In this document: positions 1-13,411 of the stretch, in pieces
Layout: the number at the start of each line of letters is the position of its first letter
Numbering within the stretch: position 1 is the stretch's first letter
DNA from: Numida meleagris
Taxonomy: Eukaryota > Chordata > Aves > Galliformes > Numididae
Reading direction: 5' to 3'
Assembly: GCF_002078875.1 (NCBI RefSeq)
Contig: NC_034411.1
Coordinates: 57,461,238 to 57,525,237, forward strand
DNA: 64,000 bases
Program-made: the position numbers and the translations under genes
Notes under the pieces: generated by a model
What the model was told of the DNA's origin: nothing
The model's input: only the letters and a program-made list of their open reading frames with translations
Database searches by the model: none

Positions 1-1753
1 AATAGCTTACAAGCATCAGGTTTCTGCTTGTTTGCTCAGATATTAGCAGATCTGTACTTTGGCTTGTCCATCATGTGTTGTGTTTGATGCCAGCAAGGGA
101 GGGGACAGCCTGCAGACAGAAGTGTGCTCGGGTTCTCTGACTGCACTGCCTACCCCTGGGGGTGAGGGAAAGGATGATGCTTGTGCAGAGTCAGCGTCTC
201 TGCATATATTCAGGTGTTGTTTTTTTGGTTTTTTTTTCACTAGAATTTATGGGAAATGTCACTGCGGAAGAGGTGTGGAAACTTCACTCTCCTGTGCTAC
301 CATTAGATCATGACATCTAGATGAAGGGCATGATGTGAACCAGCACCAGCTCCACCACAACTGCCTGGAAAGGCTGGGGCTGGTGATGCTGCAAGGAGGG
401 AGATCTGCTCAGTTCTTGCTTTCTCTTTGTTTCTGTCAGATCTCTTTTTTCCAACCCTAGATAAAGTACGGCATCACCACAACTTCTCCATTCATATTTT
501 CATGCTACAAGATGCTCCTCAGGTCCTTTGGAAGTGCTTAGATGATTTACACCCTCAAACAGCCCCTCTCCACAAAAAGTAAAAATTAATAGGAGTCCTG
601 AGGCAGCATGATTGTGAGGACAGAGCAATGGACTGGGGCATAGGTGTCAGCAGTGCTATGAGGTGGAGAGCATCTCTGTGTCAGACAGAGATGGGTTAGA
701 CCCTTGTGGGGTACATGCACAAAACCCACGCTGCCACTGAACCACAAAGTCGTCTTTTTTCTACACTACCCATAGGTTATATGTACGAAAATTAATTAGA
801 CAGTTGTGATTTTAAAATGTGGACAACGTGCTTTGTGGGAGCTTGCTGTGGATGATGGCACAGCGAGATCTGCCCATCCCATTGACTGGGAGATATTTGA
901 CTTGTACGGCTTTGCTTCTTATCTGGATTGTTTCAATTCTTGCTTATTCCTTTCCCTACTTACAACAGTTTGATATTATCTGAAGAACACTGATTTAAGA
1001 GATTTACTCTTGATCTGCAATGGAAAAGGAAGAAGAGAATAAGCCCGCAGGCTCTTCACATCTCAGTCATCTGCAAATCTCTGGAGTCAGCCAATGTCAA
1101 AACCAATATTCCAGGCTTTAAAAGTCAACATGGATATTGCTCATCCCAGTAAAACAAACATGTTAATGCATTAATTATGATGGTGGTTGCTTCTGAGATT
1201 ATAGCAAGAATCGGTAATTAACCTCATGAGTGAGATCCTCCCTTTTAATTCACTTAAAGGCATGGAATACTTCTATTTGAAAATTGGGATGTTAGCAGCA
1301 TTATTCTAGTTTCCTTTCCAACCTGCGTCTTTCAGCTCATCAAATGATGTCATTCATTTGCTGCCATAAACAAGGCAGTGGGTGGGTTAAACGGTGAGCA
1401 TATCTTCTGTAAACTAAATGCATTGAAGGAGAAGGCAGACGTTTACAGGATGTTTTTCAAAGATCCAGGCTCACTTCTACTAGAATTTGGTTAGAATTTG
1501 AGTCGCTGAACTGTCTTGTCCTTTAGGGTGATAAATGTGAATATGTGAGTTAGGATTGTGAATGTAACTGAAGGTTGAAAGGATCCCCGTGAACGGTGAA
1601 GAGCTGGAGTCAAATCTGGACCACTATGGGGAGAACAAACCTACTCGTTTTTGCCAAGACTTAGTGTAAGTAATACTGTGTATCAGTTACCTTACATAAC
1701 TTACTTTCCACTTAATATTAAACTAAAGTATCCCTCTTAAGCTGTTATCCCTT

Positions 1754-1783
1754 ACTTCTAATTAAGATACTTCTAATTAAGAT
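1754..1783. repeat. Perfect 15-bp tandem duplication
   Basis: acttctaattaagat occurs twice back to back (1754-1768 and 1769-1783). Confidence 0.95.
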
Positions 1784-1799
1784 AGACATACTGTCTATC
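1781..1799. repeat. 8-bp perfect inverted repeat, 3-base spacer
   Basis: GATAGACA, TAC, TGTCTATC. It overlaps the end of the 15-bp duplication. Confidence 0.9.
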
Positions 1800-3121
1800 A
1801 TTTGTTCATACTCCGTTTTTTTTCAGTGTTATCGGTATGAATTCAGTCTCCATAAAATATCAAGTGTTCCGTGGTGATAATAAATATTAGTCCATAACCA
1901 ATAATCGTGGGACTGCAAAATATGTCTAGATATCTGGCTAGCAACTGGTTTCTGTCTCTAAAAATACACAATCTAAGATCTTTAAAATGTATGTGGGCAA
2001 GAACTAAGTAGTGTCTTAATATTAAATGACAAGCCTATAACTTACAGTTAGATTGTATGGGCTGGTAAGCAAAATCCAGTCATAAAAAACCTGAATCATC
2101 CCAATGTTTTCCATCAGGAAATGGATTCAACAGTGTAGATACTTCTATAACAAACACACCCAAGTGATCTTGCATGTTTTTCTGTATCCCAGCTGTACTC
2201 CTTCCTCTTCATTCCATGTTCGTTTTGAAAATAGGGAACATAAAAATATTGTGATAAAATGGGAAGTCATTTATGCTAAATATGATCAATCTCTTTTGCT
2301 GGATAAAATAGAAAAAATGCAGTGTGTTTTGAGATGCAAAGGCCTGTTTAAGTAATTCTCGGTGGTAAATTGAAGCATATGCCTAGGTGAAGTGCATCAT
2401 GTTGTGTACATAGAAACCTACACCCGTATTTGCCCATAGCATTCTTTCTTGTTGCCTTTGCATCATTTGCTACTTCACGTCCTTGTTTATATATTTACCA
2501 ATTGGCTCAGGTGGCCAGGCAATCACAGTAATAGACACACTTGTAATCTGCAGTAAATACTGTACCCTGGGGTATTATCACATGGACTCAAGCCCTGATC
2601 CAGTATCCAGCACTCAAGAGACTTCATTGGCCTCAACACATTTTTCACTGGATCTTCACTTGCACGGGAATTTAAAACAAACTTACAGTGTTCAAATTTG
2701 AGTGACATACGTGGGTAGCATGAACAAGAGGCAGCACTTCCTGCTGGTGTTGAATGCCCTAAGCCACCACATGGTTTTGAACCACAAAAGGCAAAGTCAT
2801 TTTTGGAAACATCTGCTTTTGCTCAGGTGAATGAATAATGAAGCTTGTGTTTCACTAATTTCAATGTTATGTTGGAACATACAAATATAAAAAATACAGG
2901 ATTTTTAAATAGCACAATAAATTCTAAAAGAGAAAATCATTTTGCAACAATATGCTGTTAAAAGTCATGATATCTTACTATAGACACCACTGAACTTCGG
3001 ACTGGGATCAAGAACTTCTCATCTTCTGGACTTTCTGTGTGGCCCAGGAGACGTCACTTGACCTCTCTGTAGGGAGGACTTAACTACATCTAGAGCTTTC
3101 TTGAACTAATGTCTTTGTCTT

Positions 3122-3452
3122 ATCAACCTTATAAATATTTAAAGGACAGGTATCATGAGGATAGAGCCAGGCTCTTTTCAGTGGTGCCCAGCAACAGAAC
3201 AAGGGGTAATGGGCACAAACTGAAACACTGGAAGATCCATCTGAAAATGAAGAAGAACTTCTTTACTTTGAAGGTGACAAAGCACTGGAACAGGCTGCCC
3301 AGAATGGTTGGGGAGTCTCCTTCTGTGGAGGTATTCAAAACACACCTGGACACTTTCCTGTGTAACCTACTGTAGGGAACCTGCTTTAGCAGAGGGCTGA
3401 ACTCAGTGATCTCCAAAGGTCCTTTCCATCTCTACAGTTCTATGATTCTGTG
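3122..3452 (+). mobile_element. CR1 LINE fragment, 3' end
   Basis: The + strand translates to the C-terminal CR1 ORF2 pattern (YKYLKDRYHEDRARLFS, then NRTRGNGHKLKHW, then [10 protein letters not shown], then VFKTHLDTF). It continues into the 3' UTR wording ctgaactcagtgatctccaaaggtcctttcc and ends with ttctatgattctgtgac. It is 5'-truncated, as most CR1 copies are. Confidence 0.93.
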
Positions 3453-6400
3453 ACTTCCTTTTGAACTGAGACAGTGAAGTTATTATTAAAGAGGAATGGT
3501 GCCACATAGGCTGTTGGTTTAACTTGTGACACTGTCACTACTTCCCACTCCCTGTCTCTTCAAGCAGAAACCACCTTTTCTCACCCTCAGAGGTCTAGAA
3601 GTGATGACTTTGCTTCCTTTCCTGATCCCATGCTGTTCTAGTAGCTCAGCTCCTAGGCCCTAGTGCCAGCATCCATCGGCCAACTGCTAAGATGTTTAAT
3701 GAAAAACAAATATTTTTGTTGTGATGCCTTATACTCTACCACTAAATGAAACTCATCGTTAAGTATCAATAAAGCTACTTCGTTGGTCTCCCTAGAGCAA
3801 CAGTGTGAAACTCCTTTCTGTATCGACAGGAAAAATCTTAGGAGTGGCTGGGCTGCTGCATCTCTAGCTGGCCAGTGCAACTCCTGATACTCATCTGTTA
3901 TACTCTGTCTTTACCCTGCTAGCAGCTCTCCATGGCAGATAGCATCTTTTTGGTTTCCATCTGCACAACGCTGAATATGATCAGGTCCTGTTCAGCAGAA
4001 TCACTGTGTAAATATTTGTTATTAGCAACATAAAGCCGAGAAACACAGGACTGTGTAAATGTTGGAATCAAATAAAAGAATTTTGGCATGTGTCACTATT
4101 TATGTTAACAATAATTAAATGGCATGAAATACTAGGTGATATGTTACTTACTGGGTTGACCTTTACCTTGAACAGATTCTGAAGGCAGTGAAAATGTAGA
4201 TAGAAATGCCTACTACCAGATGATTGGCAAGTGGTCAACAATACTTAATAGGGCTGATTTAATTTCATCCTTTTATGCTTTCGTATGATCTAGCATTTTA
4301 AAAAGGAATAGACAGACAGGATTTAACACTCAACTTTCCAAGTATGATGAAAATGTGTATATGTTAAAAAATTAATCTTTGAAAATCATGTTCGTAGTGT
4401 CTGTAAATAGGAAGTTATATTTTTCTCTGTGCAGCGTCAAGGGTATTTATGGCATTTCGTATGTAGAGAATGTGCTGGAATACTTCTTGTTTGGATTTTA
4501 AGTATGAAAACAGTGTTTGAGTTTAGTAGGTTTTAACCTGTCATGAAGTGATCTAAGAAATCAGACTTTATTAAATGTTTTCCACTGATATAATGAAATT
4601 TTATTATGCCTTTATTTGAAATGTTTGTCTGAACAGAAATGTTCTTATGAATATCTGGATATACCAGAACGTGTAATATTGGTAACTAATAAAAACCACT
4701 GAAATCCTCATCTAAAAAGAAAACTATTATTTATTATGCTCATGTAGATGAAGAAACTCTGAACAATACACTGCATAAAGAAAGTCAAATGCACATGAAT
4801 CAAAATTCTTTTTTAATGTGTGGGATAGTGAAGAAAAAAGGCTTCCAAAAGTTGTTTTATTTTCAATTTCTTAGATATCAGTGCAGTTTATGAGCTTTGG
4901 CCTGTGTCTGAGACACTTTCTTGTGCTAACATCTTTAAATTGCAGTACCATCTTGAAAGGAAGATATTAAGTAATGTGTAAGCTTTTTGTAAAGCTGGAG
5001 CCCTCAGCAAATAATATAATAGTGAAATATTTTTGTAGAATAAGCAAATATATAGAAAATGTATTCTTTTCTCAGATTACCGAAGTGTTTGCAGCAAACA
5101 CTTGGTCTACTCTGCATTTAAGGATTCCTGATACTCAACCATGAATCAAAATACACAGCTTTTCTGTTTGGACTGCTTCAAGCTAAGTAGGCGGGATGTT
5201 GTTAGCACAGGTAGCACATTTCCTTGTTTGCAGAAGGGCTTGTCTCTGCGTAATAAATACCAGCAGTAGTGCCAGAAAAAGGGAAGTGCCAACTTTTCAT
5301 CACATACTTCCAGGAGGATAACAAAAAGCCACACAGTGTGTGATTAAACATGAAAGTTTTGTAATAAGTTTCCCATGCACATGCTAGCATGAGCAGTAGT
5401 TACATTGTCTCCCTGCAGAATTCCACTGTGGTCTTAGAGGAAATCAGGAGCAAGTGAAAGAGAACTATATTGGGAAAAGTACTGTTGTTCTTCTGAATGA
5501 AAATCTAAATAATGGGAAACATATCACTTTTTCACAATTTTTAAAGGTACTATTGAAGTATTTTATTTGTGACGGATCATAATTATCTGTAACCATTTTC
5601 ATTGTGGTGATAGACAGTAAAATGGGCCTTTATGCTATTTTACACCGTCTTAAATTCTTCTCACCACTATTGTGGGAAAAAGCTATGGACCTTTAAGAAA
5701 AGTTAAGAGATGCTTCTCATTTGAATACTTGTACCACTACTGAAATGTATCATTAAGGGAAATATCAATTATTTCTTCTATCTCTTACTACAAAGAAAAA
5801 AAAGTTTATGTAATAAATTCTTATTATGTAGAAGATGTAATTAATTAACAAGTGCTACCAATCCATTTCCTAAATATTACTATTTCTAGAAAAAAAAAAA
5901 CAAAAACTGGAATTGAACAATAGCTAGCTTCGTTACAGTAGCATGAATGTTCTAAAAGCCTTTTGTTACATGACCAGATATGCATGCTTCTTGAAAACAT
6001 GAATTTTATGAAGTGACAAGTACCTCAGAGAAAATGCACCTCTTCATAGTCATTAGCATTTTATCCTCTGTAATCACATGCCTTTACTGCCCATCCTTGA
6101 TTAAGGAGCTAGATCTTAATGCTTACATTATAGGAAATACTTCAGAAAAATGTTCGAGTTCCAGAAAAAAAAATGCTAAAATATCTTCAGCACAGAAAAC
6201 CAGAACAAAATCATCTTAATATATTCCCATTATGCTTAGAGGTTGTCAGGATACAATAATAGTGCCAGAACCTGTTCTAGAAAGATGCATGGGTTTGCAT
6301 TACATCTTGAGGGACTCCCTGCGTAATGAGATTGTGCGAGTCCTCTGAATAACTGAGTTCTACTGAGAAACTAGAGGAAGTTAGTTTTTATTCAAATAGT

Positions 6401-6794
6401 TGAAGAAGGTGCACAAAATCTTAAAGGTCAGGTCTAAACATGTAGTAAAATGACAGCCATAATTTCCAGACTTTATGAGGAATAGATGGTGAGTGGTTGT
6501 TCTGTTAATTTTCATGCCTACTTCTGAAAGGCAAATGATGAATAACTCAGTAACAAAGACAACAAAATGTGATAATTAAAGTAGAATAATTGATGACATC
6601 AGGAAATTAACATTTAATATGAGAATCGTGATGAAAATAGTATTTATGCCTAATCCAGCATTTTGAATCCAACACAACACAAATCTATCTGCTATTTTTG
6701 CTGACATATCAAGGACTTAGTGCCATTTATAAGATCAGTCACTGTGGGTTTTATCTTTTGCTGTCCGGTTCTAGACACTGTTCTTTCTCTTTTT

Positions 6795-6856
6795 TTCTTC
6801 TTCTTCTTCTTCTTCTTCTTCTTCTTCTTCTTCTTCTTCTTCTTCTTCTTCTTCTT
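6795..6856. repeat. (TTC)20 trinucleotide microsatellite
   Basis: Twenty uninterrupted TTC units (GAA on the minus strand), preceded by a short pyrimidine run. It lies in non-coding DNA; the poly-leucine open frame across it is an artefact. Confidence 0.97.
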
Positions 6857-7930
6857 TTAATTCCAGTGAAACTTTCAAGAAGGTATTGACAATTCCTCAC
6901 TTAATGCATGAGTTAGGTTTTTGGAGAAGAGGGATAACAAGGTGTTTGGGTTTTACATTCTCGTGGTATTAGAAGGTAAAGTTTGTTCTTTGATTAAAAC
7001 TAAGAGAATAGGGTAAAACTAAGAGTAAGTACAGTAGAACTAATAGAATTATTACATTTATATTTAAACCAACAATAATATTCTCTTTAATTCCAGACAT
7101 GCAAATATTTGTTTTACTGAAATATGGCTTGAGCCTTCCCGAGAAGCAGAGCATTCTGTTACTGTATGATAAAACATTTTGAGACATATTTAATGCTAAA
7201 ATGAATGATGCAGCTGGAAAACCCATGGGCAGTATTCTTAGTGTCCTGCTAAACTGACGCAGCAATGATTATGTGGTCTTAGTGCTACCAAAATAAGATT
7301 GGAGCTTTCATTTTTATTAGAGTTTTACTAAAATATTAATATTACGTAAAAATTACAATTCTGTAGTTTTGAGAATTTAGTTCAGTTTGGCAACGATGTG
7401 CTTAGCTGTTCTGTCTGTCCTCAGGAGCTCCTCTGATCCAGTGGAAAAATAATGAAAGAGGACAGAGTGCCTTCATGCCTTCTTTAGCTGGATCTAAATG
7501 ATGGAAATTTCTGTACTCTCATGTCCCATCATCATATACACTGTAATACAATGCTGTAACTTACTTTTTTTGCAGCTTCTTAGAATTTTTTTTTCCCTGA
7601 TAGGCCTCTTGTACTTATAAATAGTGGATTTTTTAAGACATATGTATTTATAAACATTTCTTATAATTACTGCTTGAAAAAGAATGTGTTACATTCAGTT
7701 TTACCTTCTCCCACAACAATCTTGCAGTGCTTAAGGATTTAAGTTTTCCCACAGGAATTAAGACATACTGGGAGATGTGTTATTTTTAGAGGATTATATA
7801 CTAAAGCAAATCAAACTGAAATATATAACATAGCAGAAAAAAAAAAAACCCATAAAACCTAAATGGAAAGAAATCCTCACCATTTTTAGCTCATTTTGAA
7901 AACACATTCTTCTGCCTATTGTTTTTGCAG

Positions 7931-8074
7931 TCATGGCTGAGAAGCCCATAAACAGCACTCTCATTTCTGAACCAGTAACCCAGAAAATAACCGATTCTCA
8001 GCATAACTTATGTCAGGAAGTTGTCTTAGAAGAAACTGCTAGAGAAACTGAAATGTAAAAGGAAAAAATTAGAG
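7931..8074 (+). other. Exon-like segment of unknown identity with a 41-codon frame
   Basis: A strong acceptor (attgtttttgcag) ends at 7930 and a strong donor (GAG|gtaagg) begins at 8075. Between them an ATG at 7933 opens a 41-residue frame (begins MAEKPINSTLISEP, ends ARETEM) closed by TAA at 8056-8058. After the stop the same frame continues KEKIRG to the donor. I do not recognise the protein. It could be an untranslated or decayed exon of an unknown gene, or chance splice sites around a short frame. Confidence 0.3.
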
Positions 8075-10945
8075 GTAAGGTAAACTTCTATACAAAGATG
8101 GCACTGAAAGCATTTTTAAAAAATATGGTCTCTGTTTTGCTCAAATAATTGTACATACATATTAAAGATGATTTAGATACGTGCATGCAATCTGCTGCCT
8201 ATTTCCAGTCAAATTGATGCAAGAGGATGCTTAAGAGAGCATTATGGAGCAATAACAGTGGAGCCATTCATTAATGTTTAAAAATTTCATTATTAATAAT
8301 TATATAACAATCATATAAATCTACCATAAACCTCAATTTGTCATCATTTTGTCTAAAATCTCATTTATTGTGGGTTGTAACTGAGTTGTTATTTACGAAT
8401 ATTAGATTTGCTTAAATGGTAATTAACATAGAAGCTTGATAAAGAGGAGTTCTTTATCTATTATTTACATATGTCTCCCAGGGTTTATTATAGAAAAATT
8501 ATTTTCAGGGGAATTATTTTCAGAGAAGTATTGATATCTTCATTGAACTACTAAAGATGGAAAGGGATTGTGTCAAAACAGGTTAACCTGATGCTAGAAG
8601 AGAAATGCTTTCAAAAAAAGTTATTTTAAAGTTATTTTTAAGCAAATTTCCCAACATACTTAAGATAAAAGAAATAATATGGAACAAAGTGCTGTGCAGA
8701 ATGAGCTTGACTACTTTAGCATATTGTCAATTGCTTCAGCACATCTGCAGAAGAGCACACAGCAGGAGAGCTGGAGCCTCTGTTTATGTAGTTTGACAAA
8801 ATATAAATTAATTGAAATGAAACATGAGGAACTTTGTCAGTATCTGTTTGCTTATTTCATCATCTGTTCAGAAAATATATTTTCTTCTTCACAGCTTGAC
8901 CAAAGCTGGATAACATCTACCTTGGGAGAGCTGTTTTGTTACGGTTATTTATGCATGACCAGACAGTTTATTATGTAGCCATTTGCATGTAAATTGACAT
9001 TGACTTTAGTGTTAATTTAGTGCACTGGATAGGAGAGAGAGGAGGTGACTAGTACATGTTTTTATTTCATCTGCCATCATAGGCCTTCATGTAAATACAT
9101 GAGGTAGTGGTACACTCTTTCTGATATTTTTTTCCACCCCAAGAAAACTACTGATGTTAACCTTGGTCTCCCACTCACTTACATTCCAGCACAAATAATT
9201 ACTTTTTTTTTCTACTTAGATTTCCTCTACAGTTTCCAATTGTCACAGCACTCCTCACCAGTAGCTGTTACATAGCATGGTTGTACACTGCTGACTGGAA
9301 CATAAGAGCCTTTATTTTTCATTCAGTCAGCAGACGCATTTTAGCTGTACAGTTTATTTACCAGGGATTCTGAGTGCATCTCACTGCTCCCGTAGAGTTT
9401 CTCCCATCAACTGAAGCTTAAATCCATATTATTCATTAAAAAAAAAAAAGTTCTGATTTACAATAAATCAAAGGTCTATTTGGCATTAACTTTGCTTGTA
9501 ACCAGTTTAATTAAACTAAGTCCTCTTAGCTACGATGTGATGTTTCCTAATTCTGTGTCTTTCCATAAAAGGTAAAAGGTTAGACTGATCCTCTGGGGCT
9601 GTGGTGGACTGAAGGATGTGTAAGAGTATGATTTCATGAGTAAGCTGTCATGATCCTTGCTACAGCCACATCTCCTCCCTTAGGGCATGCAGTCTCACAA
9701 CAGAGGGAGGTGTCAAGAACACTGGCTCAGCCCAGATGGGAAGAATAACCATGTTTTTAATATCAAACTTGCTAAGGAGATGGCAGGAAGCAGTGGATCT
9801 TGCTGTGGGACATCCACCCTTCAGTCCTTACCAGAGGAAGAGCAGGAGATGGAGCTGGAGGAGTCAGAGAAAGACCATGGGTCTGGAAAACTTCACAAGA
9901 GTGACCCTGTGGGGATGGTCTTGTGAGGCTGAGACCATGTGTGTAGGCTCTACCAAGAAGCCCTTGTACTTGTAGTGTCCTGTTTCTTTCTCTGTTGGTA
10001 TTCCAGTTGTGGATGGCCTCATCAATCCCAACATCAAGGACTGTGTGGGATGAAGTCGGGATTATAATGACAAATAGCCCCACAGTTGACCTGGCTCAAG
10101 ATTGACCTAGTTGAGGGATGACTCCAAACCTAGCTGAGAAGTGGTCACACTATAGACAGCATCTTTATGATGTAAGAGCTGATGAGAAGGATCTTTTTTT
10201 TCTGTTTTTGTGCTACAGCCACCAGCAAGTATTAATTTTACCTATTTGTAAGAGTAATAGGCATCTATGCCTGGGGTATTTGCATGGGCTTTACCAGAGA
10301 CATTTATTACCAGTTCAGAAAGTAAACTCCTGTGTCAGGATTCCTCAGGATAGTGTAGAGTGTAATGAACTTTCATTGTCAAAATGTAGGAGTTTGTTAA
10401 TCCAACTACATGTGAAATTCTCTTCGCACACAGTATTAAATAAAGAGATTCAGATGATAATGAGCATTTTGGCATAAAAGGCAAAGAAAAAAATGTTCAA
10501 AAATGTAGGCACTAGGAGCAGAAGAATGATGTTTGTCCTCAGGTGCCCAGGGTAGCCATTTCTTGCACAATAGGAAACAACAAGGGTAGTTAGAGGTTTG
10601 CTGGTATTGGAAATATCCCAATTTTACAAAGTGCTCTAAAAGTGCATGGGAGTAAAAATTACTGTATAAATATAGGAAGTCATTTGTTTACAGACAGTGA
10701 GCCTCCTGTGACATTCTAAGTGCAAATTATAGATAAGAAATGGCTGTGCAGTGCAGAAATGGATTCACTAGAGCGCATGGTCCCCAAAGAGTTGCTCAGC
10801 AGTCTGCGTAACATAACTCAAAAGACAACAGGAGCTTGGCGCTCCGCAATCATCAGCCTTATTAAGTCTCCAACACTTGTGCAAAATACTGCCATTTTTA
10901 TTTGAACCTGCTTTTGCAACCAATGTTTCCGATGAGAATTTTTAG

Positions 10946-11187
10946 CACAAACTGGAACACAGGAGTTTCTCTCTGACTATCAGGTAGCACTTCCGTGTTG
11001 TGTGTGTAATGGAGCACTGACACAGACTGCCCTGAGAGGCTGTGGAGTCTCCTCCTCCTTGGGGATCATCAGAAGCCTCCTGGACATGAGCCTGGGCACT
11101 CTGCTCTGGGTGTCCCTGCTTGGACAAAGGTTGGAGCAGGTGGCCTCCAAGGTCCCTTCCAGCCTCAATGTTTTTATGTTTCTATAG
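10946..11187 (+). mobile_element. CR1 LINE fragment, 3' end
   Basis: It starts near aactggaacacagg and continues through atcaggtagcacttcc, gagcactgacacagactgcc and gagaggctgtggagtctcc. It ends in ggcctccaaggtcccttccagcctcaatg. These are CR1 ORF2 C-terminus and 3' UTR landmarks in + orientation, about 240 bases and clearly diverged. Confidence 0.88.
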
Positions 11188-13411
11188 CTATGACTTCTAG
11201 TAAAATTTGTTTTACTCACTGAAGGACTTCTCAACTGGGAGATGGGTAATACTATGCTTTGTCCACACTACGTTACAAGGATAATGCTTTTTTTAACTTA
11301 GCTATTAATTAACATTTTTTAACTTGAGCTAGCAAGCTAGAGTCTATCCTTTGCAAAACTAGGGAAAAATAGGCCAGCCTACGCACATTTTTATATGAAT
11401 TTAAGTTAATTGCAAGTTCTCAGAATGGATGCACCAAGTTCCTTAACTGAACTTTATCAGTGTATTATGAGTTTATAACAATACAGTTGCAGCTACCTTA
11501 CTGATACATCCATGAGGATTTCCATTAGTTTCTAAACTCTAATATCGATTCTTCCTCTATTTTCTCTGCCATTTGTATTAGTTTTCTTCAAAAACTTCAC
11601 AGGGCTTATTGCAGATGTGTGTATGTGCATGTTATGAAATACTATACAGCACTTTCCACACCACTGGTAGTCTTGCAGCAACTTCATCAGGAAAACTCTA
11701 CATCCCAGTGAATATACCATACAAAAGTTTGAGCATATCTTACAGACTCAGTGGCTTTCTATTGGCCCTACAGACTCACAATCACGTACCTTTATTTATA
11801 CAGACAACTCCCTTGACCTCAGAAATATTACTTGAATCGAAACATGCTGCAAGGATCACAACCTTAAATTTGAAATATACATCAGATATTAACATGTGCT
11901 TGTACTCTTAAATGTCACATTAATTTCCTACCTTGTTCACTTTTTTCTGAAGAAATACCTGGTTGCTTCTGAATACGAATATTTGATTGAATTACTTTTT
12001 TTTTTTCCTAATCTTTGGGACTTGGATTGATACTTTACCTATAACAGTATATCATAAAATGAAATCTCCCTCCAAATACTCTTATCCACTGGCTTGTTTT
12101 TCATTGGACTCTAAATCATGTAAGCAATTTAAATGGGGATTTGTTTTTCATTCACTTTGATGTTGACTGCTTTCTACTGAAAACGAGAGTCTCTTATATT
12201 TAACAATAAAGCAAAATAATATTTTCCCCAGCTCTTACTACCTATTTGCAGGTTCTTTTTGGTTTTCAGGTTGTTTGTGTTTTAAAGTTCAGCAATTATA
12301 TGTAGAATTGTTTAAAAAACCTTCGGCATGTAGGCCAAGGAGAGAAGGCAAAGAGTGGAATAACTTATGGGTATTTATGGATGTGCAGTATTAGTCAGTG
12401 ATGTATATTTCAACTAATAGAAGGATAAATGGGTAAATGAAACGGGAAAGTTCATAGCAGAAGAATAAATTTATCATTTCCAAACAGATGTTTACTGAAA
12501 GAAAAATAAATGCTTTTATTCAAACAGATGACATTTTGCAGAGCTACAGATTTAAAGCTTGAAAGCAGGTGTGAATGTGTTTAATATTTCTTAATCCAAA
12601 TTGTTTATACAGTTTTAGAGCGTATCTTTTGGCAAGCATTTTGCAAGGCTGATGGCGTTCAGTTATTCTGCTTTTACAACAGCTGATAGAGGAATTATAT
12701 TTCTTTACTCCTCCCTTCTCCTTTGGAAAATACATTTGTTCAGATCCTATCTAGTTTTTGGTGCCCTCTTGGCTCTGCTAGCTTGACAACTACTTTGTAT
12801 TCATGCCTGGCATGATGGGAAGTGGGCTAAGTGCACCACCAGTTCTGTTCTGAATCCTGGACGCCTCAGAACTTTGATTTTCGAGATACAGAGGGCAAGG
12901 TGGTGTCCAAGTCCCAGTTACTGAGAGGAGAGTCAAAGACGCTAGAGAAGCTTCACTCCAGTGCAGGAGCAGTACAAGACTTTCATGTGTTTCATTGAGA
13001 GTGTTATCAAGGCTTGAAATTTTGACAACTGAGTCCATGTTCAGGCAAAAAGATTGAATTTTCCTCAAAAAACCTGATTTGAAAAATTTACTAATGTTAC
13101 TTTGAATACAATATTTCTGATATTTTCATCTTCTGAAATATATACAAGCACTATAAAGATACAAAATCTGTTCAATTTCATTATAAGCAGCAACATTTAC
13201 AATATATTACACATCATTTCTGAGCCATAGGTCTTCTGCTTGCCAAAAGTATAAAAACATGCATCAGTCCTGACTGAACACAACCAGTTTCATTGCTGAA
13301 GTCATAAACAGACAGTACACAGCTAAAGCACTGCGTGAATGGTTGCCAGTCCCTGTGATTAGGTACCAGGAATGGATTTTAGCTCAGGTCTGTGATGCTC
13401 TCTGTTATCAA
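11188..13411. other. Non-coding stretch
   Basis: AT-rich between two CR1 fragments; no coding or repeat signal recognised. Confidence 0.6.

Larger units (their letters stand above)
1..3121. other. Non-coding, AT-rich
   Basis: Only short, overlapping chance open frames are present. Apart from the small tandem and inverted repeats at 1754-1799 I see nothing recognisable. By conserved gene order this may be intronic to a leftward TMEM200A transcript, which is inference. Confidence 0.6.
3453..10945. other. Non-coding stretch
   Basis: AT-rich, with the TTC repeat at 6795, the exon-like segment at 7931, a 99-codon open frame at 8679-8978 of unknown meaning, and a GC-richer patch at about 9690-10090. 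No gene is recognised. Confidence 0.55.

Noticed and set aside
6698..6889. Poly-leucine protein
   Set aside because: Translation of the TTC microsatellite.
10118..10477. 119-codon + strand frame
   Set aside because: No family resemblance, no splice context and biased composition; treated as chance.
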